The notes beneath the pieces were generated by a model that did no database searches, was not told where the DNA came from, and saw only the letters and a program-made list of their open reading frames with translations. 26,072 nt of DNA from NCBI GenBank assembly GCA_030754805.1, contig JASLZO010000001.1:1-26072 (forward strand). The letters run 5' to 3'. Shown here one piece after another: positions 21,641 to 26,072 of this stretch. Origin of the DNA: Dehalococcoidia bacterium (GTDB lineage Bacteria; Chloroflexota; Dehalococcoidia; UBA6926). The position numbers and the translations under genes were made by a program. Each line of letters begins with the position of its first letter. The first letter of the stretch is position 1.

Positions 21641-23014
21641 GTGAGCAAGAAGGCCGACACGGCGATCAAGAACGGGGTTCTGGTCACCAGTCGTGAACTC
21701 AAGCGTGCCGACATCTACATCAAAGACGGCTTGGTGGACAGCATCGAGAGTCCCGATCACGATCGGTCCGCCTTCAAGGTCATCGACGCGTCGGAAAAAC
21801 TGATTCTGCCCGGTATCATCGACGCCCACCTTCATCCGGTCTATGCCGACCGGATCGACACACTATCCAAGGCAGCCGCCGTCGACGGCATCACGACCAT
21901 CATTCCGTATATCGGCGCCGTGAAAGCCTGGGGAGCCACCGGCGGGTTGCTGGATGCAATCGGCGATTTCATCGAGGAAGGGGAACGCACATCGGTCATC
22001 GACTTCGGGATCCACGGCGCGCTCATGCAGCACGATGTCGACGACGCGAGCGCGACGATTCCCAAGTCGGTGGCCAGAGGAATCGTCTCGTTCAAGGTGT
22101 TCATGGCCTACAAGAAGCGCGGCATGAAGCTGGAGGACGATGACATTCTGAAGATCATGAATCTGGCGGCGGCGAACAACGCGCTGCTGGCCGCCCACGC
22201 CGAGAATGGCGCGGTCATCGATTTTCTCGAGACCGCCTTCATCGCCGAGGGCAAGGTATCTCCCGAGTATCATGGTCGCTCGCACCCCGGATTGTGCGAG
22301 GCCGAAGCAATCTTCCGGTTGCTCATGCTCGGGACAGTCGCCGCCTGCCCCGTCTACATTCCCCACATCAGTGCGAAGGAGTCCCTCGACGTCGTGCGAC
22401 AGTTCAAGCGCTGGGGAGGGCTCGAGTTCTACACGGAAACCTGTCCGCACTACCTGACCCTGACAGAAGCCGACATGTCCAGGTGGGGTTCCCTTGCGAA
22501 GATGTCGCCGCCCCTGAGGGGACGAGACGATGTTCAAGCGTTGTGGCAGGCGCTGCACGAGGGACTCATCGACGTCGTTGGCTCCGACCATGCCGGCCAC
22601 ACCACGGCAGCCAACCAACCGCTCCAGGACCGGATCTTTGATGCCCCGAACGGGATCCCGGGATTGGATACGGTCTTCAAGGTCGTGTACGAAGAAGGTG
22701 TCAACCAGGGCAGGATCACGCTGAGCCGCCTGGTCGAAGTCATGTGCGAGAAGCCCGCCAAGATTTTCGGTCTCTACCCCAGGAAGGGGACCGTCGCGGA
22801 AGGGGGGGACGCCGACATCGTCCTCTTCGATCCGGCAGCGGCCACGATCATCAAGGCTCAGCACCCTCTGCTCAACGTCGACTACAGCGTGTACGAAGGG
22901 CGAAGCTGCCTTGGCGCTCCGGTCATGGTGATGCAGCGTGGTCGGATCTTGATGGAAGACGGCGAGCTGAAAGGCACACCGGGCTTGGGCAGGTTCGTTT
23001 CTGGGACGAGATAG
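21641..23014 (+). CDS. Dihydropyrimidinase/hydantoinase-like amidohydrolase
   Basis: A 457-residue metal-dependent amidohydrolase of the dihydropyrimidinase/D-hydantoinase/allantoinase branch, which opens cyclic amides such as dihydropyrimidines and hydantoins. Binuclear-site residues are in place: His63 and His65 (DAHLHP), the carboxylated Lys152 in SFKVFMAYK, His186 (AHAENG), His242 (PHISAKES) and Asp316 (GSDHAGHT). TETCPHYL (265-272) and SPPLRGRDDV are also typical. The start GTG 21641 is chosen because it opens the N-terminal beta domain without extra sequence; GTG 21632 is an in-frame alternative. The frame's upstream extension into the AroM gene is spurious. It follows AroM by 65 bases and precedes another amidohydrolase by 12. 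The substrate should be a ring amide or imide, but which one is not readable. Confidence 0.87.
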   Translation: MSKKADTAIKNGVLVTSRELKRADIYIKDGLVDSIESPDHDRSAFKVIDASEKLILPGIIDAHLHPVYADRIDTLSKAAAVDGITTIIPYIGAVKAWGATGGLLDAIGDFIEEGERTSVIDFGIHGALMQHDVDDASATIPKSVARGIVSFKVFMAYKKRGMKLEDDDILKIMNLAAANNALLAAHAENGAVIDFLETAFIAEGKVSPEYHGRSHPGLCEAEAIFRLLMLGTVAACPVYIPHISAKESLDVVRQFKRWGGLEFYTETCPHYLTLTEADMSRWGSLAKMSPPLRGRDDVQALWQALHEGLIDVVGSDHAGHTTAANQPLQDRIFDAPNGIPGLDTVFKVVYEEGVNQGRITLSRLVEVMCEKPAKIFGLYPRKGTVAEGGDADIVLFDPAAATIIKAQHPLLNVDYSVYEGRSCLGAPVMVMQRGRILMEDGELKGTPGLGRFVSGTR

Positions 23015-23026
23015 GGCGGTGAACAC

Positions 23027-24466
23027 GTGCCTCATCGATACGACCTCATTCTGAAGAGCGGCACCGTGATCGACCCGCGCAATCAGCGTCATGGCGTCAT
23101 GGATGTCGCCGTGGCGGAGGGGCGCATCGCCGAGGTCGGGCCCGACCTCGATTCCCGGAGTGCTGCGGAGTGCGTCGACGTGGCCGGGTCACTCGTGCTG
23201 CCCGGCATCATCGATCTGCATGTCCACGCGTCTTCCTGGCTTGGTGGCAAGTTCGGACACAGGATGATGGCGTTGGCCGGGGTGACGACCGCGTTGGATC
23301 TGTCGGGGCCGATGGAAAGCGTGCTGGAGATCGCCAGGGATCACGGGGCCGGGTTGAGTCTCGCCTGTCTGGAGGCTGTGCGTCCCGGCTACACGGTCAA
23401 GGGTGCAGACCCGGACAGGCCGGAGCTGGAGGGCATGCTCCGAGATTCTCTACAGAAGGGCGCCTACGGCTTGAAGATCCTGGGTGGGCATTATCCGCTG
23501 ACGCCGGAGGCCACGCGCCGGGCCATTGAGGCAGCGCATCGACAGAACGCCTACCTGGCGTTCCATGCCGGCACGCTGAACACCAAGTCGAACATCGAAG
23601 GTTTTCACGAAGCGATTGAGTTGATTCAGGATCTCCCGGTACATCTGGCCCACATCAACAGCTACTGCCGCGGCGCGGTCAGGCCGTGCATCGGCGAGAC
23701 CGAGGAAGCGATTCAGGCGCTCGAGCAACACCCGATGATTTGCTCCGAATCGTACCTGTCTCCGATCAACGGAACCAGCGCCAAGTGTTCATCCGGAGTT
23801 CCCGAGAGCGACGTGACGAAGTCGTGTCTGGACACCGGAGGATTCCCGGCAACCGAGGCAGGCTTGAAGGATGCGATCGTGGCCGGGTGGGCTCAGATCA
23901 ATCTTGAATCGGACGACCAGGTCGTTCTTGCTGTCGGGGATGAGGCGGTTGAGTGGTGGCGGGGCCGCGGCACCGATACGACCGTGAGCTTCAGCGTCAA
24001 CCCGGACAGTCCGAGACTTCGCCTGGCTTCGGCGAAGCGCGAGACGGGGGATTTCGTCGTGGACTGCATCAGCACCGACGGAGGCGGCATTCCGAGGAAT
24101 GTGACCGTGGAAATGGGACTGGCGCTCGTGAAGCTCCAAGCTTTCACCGTGACGGAGTTTGCCAGCAAGACCAGCGCAAATCCGGCGATGATCCTTGGTC
24201 TCGAGAACAAGGGGCACCTTGGGGTCGGGGCCGATGCCGACATCTCCGTGCTGAGCCTGGAGACTCAGAAACCGGTTCTCAGCGTCGCCAACGGCGAGAT
24301 CATCGTGCGGAACGGCCGCGCGTCCGGCCGAAGCACCCGGATCATCACCACGCCGGCGGGTCGAGCCAGCGTTGAAGCTCACGGACTGGAGCCCCTCGTC
24401 GTCGACCCGGCTGACGCACCGGTGTGCCGCAGGGATTCCCTGACCGGCCAGCCTCCCGAGCGCTGA
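23027..24466 (+). CDS. Divergent dihydroorotase/hydantoinase-like amidohydrolase
   Basis: A 479-residue amidohydrolase starting at GTG 23027. Metal-site candidates are His65 and His67 (IDLHVHASS), Lys150 in GLKILGGHYPLTPE, His180 (AFHAGT), His209 (LAHINSY) and Asp351 (STDGGG). The beta-domain at the end (LGVGADADISVLS) is also typical. It is clearly different from the preceding amidohydrolase: there is no TCPHYL segment, the Asp motif differs, and there is a long cysteine-containing insertion around 235-270. This makes a different hydrolytic step or substrate likely, for example an N-acyl or enamide bond, or a second ring. Its C-terminus is polar and ends two bases before the small DUF3311 gene. 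Confidence 0.8.
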   Translation: MPHRYDLILKSGTVIDPRNQRHGVMDVAVAEGRIAEVGPDLDSRSAAECVDVAGSLVLPGIIDLHVHASSWLGGKFGHRMMALAGVTTALDLSGPMESVLEIARDHGAGLSLACLEAVRPGYTVKGADPDRPELEGMLRDSLQKGAYGLKILGGHYPLTPEATRRAIEAAHRQNAYLAFHAGTLNTKSNIEGFHEAIELIQDLPVHLAHINSYCRGAVRPCIGETEEAIQALEQHPMICSESYLSPINGTSAKCSSGVPESDVTKSCLDTGGFPATEAGLKDAIVAGWAQINLESDDQVVLAVGDEAVEWWRGRGTDTTVSFSVNPDSPRLRLASAKRETGDFVVDCISTDGGGIPRNVTVEMGLALVKLQAFTVTEFASKTSANPAMILGLENKGHLGVGADADISVLSLETQKPVLSVANGEIIVRNGRASGRSTRIITTPAGRASVEAHGLEPLVVDPADAPVCRRDSLTGQPPER

Positions 24467-24468
24467 TC

Positions 24469-24684
24469 GTGCAGCGCTACGCCACTCGGCTCGTCATCCT
24501 GAGTTTCGTCGTCCAGTTCCTGGCCGCCATGTGGCCGGTGTATCCGGTGTTCAATCGGATCCGCCCGTTCGTGTTCGGCATTCCTTTCTCATTCTTCTAT
24601 GCGACGAGCCTGATGGCGCTGTCCTTCGTGACGCTACTGGCGTTCCATCTCTGGTGGGATCGGTCTGACGACGAGCCACGCTGA
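24469..24684 (+). CDS. Small membrane protein, DUF3311 family, partner of SSF symporter
   Basis: A 71-residue protein read from GTG 24469, two bases after the amidohydrolase stop; a longer in-frame start at 24424 would overlap that gene. Two hydrophobic spans surround the WPVYPVFNRIRPFVFGIPFSFFY loop, which is the DUF3311 signature as I know it. The stop overlaps the symporter ATG by one base (TGATG). It is the second such module in the window; the first, near 1.4 kb, is less canonical. Confidence 0.85.
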   Translation: MQRYATRLVILSFVVQFLAAMWPVYPVFNRIRPFVFGIPFSFFYATSLMALSFVTLLAFHLWWDRSDDEPR

Positions 24685-26072
24685 TGGAATCCTGGGTCAT
24701 CGTCTTGCTCGTGACGGTCGGGTACCTCGTGCTCTCCCTCGCCGTCGGCCTGGCGTCCGCCGGCAAGGCGTCCGCGGGATCCGAAGGCTACGTCGCCGGT
24801 GACCGCACCTTCGGGTTCCTGGTGATGTACTTCGTCATGGGCGCCTCGGTCTTCAGTGCGTTCACGTTTCTGGGCGGTCCCGGCTGGGCGTACTCGCGGG
24901 GCGCAGCCGCCTTCTACCTCCTGGGATTCCTCTCGATCGGCCTGGTGCCGACCTACTTCTTCGGCCCGCGCGTGGCCCGACTCGGACGCAAGTTCGGCTA
25001 CGTGACGCAAGCCCAGTTGTTCGCCCATCGCTACGAGAGCCGCTACATTCCACCGGTGCTCGCGCTCATCAGCCTGGTGGCGTTCGTGCCGTACCTGACG
25101 CTCCAGATGGAGGGCGCCGGCTACGTCTTCTCGGTGCTCACGGAAGGTCGGATGCCGGAGTGGGCGGGCGCTGGCGTCACCTACGGCGTCGTGCTAATCT
25201 ACGTCTTTCGCAGCGGCGTCATCGGCGTGGCCTGGACGAACACGTTCCAGGGGGTGCTGATGATGGCGCTCGCTTGGGGTCTGGGCCTCTATCTTCCTTA
25301 CAGGCTGCATGGTGGCATCGGCCCGATGTTCGCGCGTCTCGCCGACACGGTGCCGGCCATGCTCACCGTGCCTGGCCTCGATGCGGCCGGCGACCCGTGG
25401 ACGTGGGGCGCGTACTCGAGCTCGGTCGCCGTGTCTGCGTTCGGCTTCAGCGTCTGGCCGCACTACTTCATGAAGATCTACACTGCCCGCAGCATCCGCA
25501 CGTTGAAGCAGACGGTCGTCTTCTTCCCGACGTTCGGGTTCTTTCTGCTGCCGATCATGTTCATTGGGTTCTCGGGAGTACTCGCGTTTCCCGACGTCAC
25601 GCCGGCTGACACGATCCTGCCGACGATTGTGACCTCCATGGATCTCCCGCCGCTCGTCGTCGGTCTCTTCTGCGCCGGCGCACTGGCCGCGTCGATGTCG
25701 TCGGGCGATGCCATCGTCCACGCGGCGTCGGCCGTGGTGGTCAAGGACTTCTACAAGGTACTGGTGAGACCGGACATCGACGATCGGCGCGAGACCTGGC
25801 TGATCAAGGTGATGGTCGTCGTGATCGGCGCGGTGGCCTACTACTTCGCCATCTATTCCGAACTGTCGCTCGTGCTGCTCCTGCTGCTCTCGTACGGGGC
25901 GCTCGCGCAGATCTTCCCGGCGGTGCTGGCGGCGCTGTACTGGCGACGGTCGACACCGGCCGGCGTGCTCGGCGGCCTTCTCGCCGGGTGCCTCGTCACG
26001 CTCGTCTGGAACCTCTTTCCGGCGCTGCAGTGGCTGGACATTCACCCTGGCATTTGGGGGCTCGCCGTGAAC
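24684..26072 (+). CDS. Sodium:solute symporter family (SSF) transporter, 3' end outside window
   Basis: The frame from ATG 24684 stays open to the last base, giving 463 residues without a stop; roughly 30-60 more are expected for the family. SSF blocks seen: GSEGYVAGDRTFG after helix 1, GRKFGYVTQAQLFAHRYESRY near 105, GVAWTNTFQGVLMM near 180, the SVWPHYFMKIYTARS block near 260, and ALAASMSSGDAIVHAAS near 335-350, which matches the sodium-site region. Residues at the DUF3311-coupled start mirror those of the transporter at 1605, but the two proteins are only distantly alike, so they probably carry different solutes. Association with the amidohydrolases suggests import of the cyclic amide or of its precursor. 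Confidence 0.9.
   Translation, partial: MESWVIVLLVTVGYLVLSLAVGLASAGKASAGSEGYVAGDRTFGFLVMYFVMGASVFSAFTFLGGPGWAYSRGAAAFYLLGFLSIGLVPTYFFGPRVARLGRKFGYVTQAQLFAHRYESRYIPPVLALISLVAFVPYLTLQMEGAGYVFSVLTEGRMPEWAGAGVTYGVVLIYVFRSGVIGVAWTNTFQGVLMMALAWGLGLYLPYRLHGGIGPMFARLADTVPAMLTVPGLDAAGDPWTWGAYSSSVAVSAFGFSVWPHYFMKIYTARSIRTLKQTVVFFPTFGFFLLPIMFIGFSGVLAFPDVTPADTILPTIVTSMDLPPLVVGLFCAGALAASMSSGDAIVHAASAVVVKDFYKVLVRPDIDDRRETWLIKVMVVVIGAVAYYFAIYSELSLVLLLLLSYGALAQIFPAVLAALYWRRSTPAGVLGGLLAGCLVTLVWNLFPALQWLDIHPGIWGLAVN

Noticed and set aside
21863..23092. Minus-strand frame of about 409 codons
   Set aside because: Antisense of the dihydropyrimidinase-like gene with shadow composition.
1..26072. Mobile element or genomic-island borders
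   Set aside because: No transposase, integrase, tRNA, terminal repeat or attachment-like sequence was seen, so transfer cannot be supported from this window.

Overview
The window is GC-rich bacterial DNA, gene-dense and almost gap-free, with genes that are mostly co-directional and translationally coupled. A lipoprotein-type solute-binding protein and a twin-arginine signal on one enzyme point to a Gram-negative-type envelope. I cannot place the phylum. There are no rRNA, tRNA, CRISPR, transposase or integrase genes, and no gene-free stretch over 300 bases. Everything recognisable is catabolic or transport-related, as in an accessory degradation island of an aerobic or facultative environmental bacterium.

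Left half (1-11214, + strand). The run begins with the C-terminal end of an HpaB-type (4-hydroxyphenylacetate 3-hydroxylase family) flavin monooxygenase. It continues with a LigB-type class III extradiol dioxygenase, a DUF3311-like small membrane protein coupled to a sodium:solute symporter (SSF), and two tandem RdhA-family (reductive dehalogenase-like) corrinoid/iron-sulfur proteins without Tat signals. Next come an FAD subunit plus a 2x[4Fe-4S] subunit resembling adenylylsulfate/fumarate reductase pairs. The run ends with a complete NitT/TauT-type ABC importer that has two different permeases, and a hairpin at 11224-11246 that could terminate it.

Centre (11270-13255, - strand). A convergently oriented ThDP-dependent enzyme of the acetolactate synthase/benzoylformate decarboxylase family carries a clear N-terminal twin-arginine signal. 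A region of about 200 bp separates it from the next, divergent operon.

Right half (13458-26072, + strand). Two complete three-subunit molybdenum hydroxylases (xanthine dehydrogenase/CoxLMS family) lie in the order Mo-FAD-FeS-FAD-FeS-Mo. They are followed by an AroM-family protein, a dihydropyrimidinase/hydantoinase-like amidohydrolase, a second divergent amidohydrolase, and another DUF3311 + SSF module that runs off the window.

Working model (inference). The cluster takes up and degrades a heteroaromatic or cyclic amide/imide compound, possibly halogenated. Mo hydroxylases would oxidise ring carbons next to nitrogen, and the amidohydrolases, perhaps with AroM as a racemase, would open lactam or imide rings. 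The RdhA-like proteins, with the FAD/FeS pair as possible electron supplier, would do reductive chemistry, and the HpaB/LigB pair would hydroxylate and cleave a phenolic ring. Paired, non-identical versions of many components (RdhA, permease, Mo hydroxylase, amidohydrolase, SSF module) are the most striking trait. The joining of cytosolic RdhA homologues to this machinery is the best candidate for an undescribed system. No transcription regulator and no Mo-cofactor or cobalamin maturation gene is present in the window.
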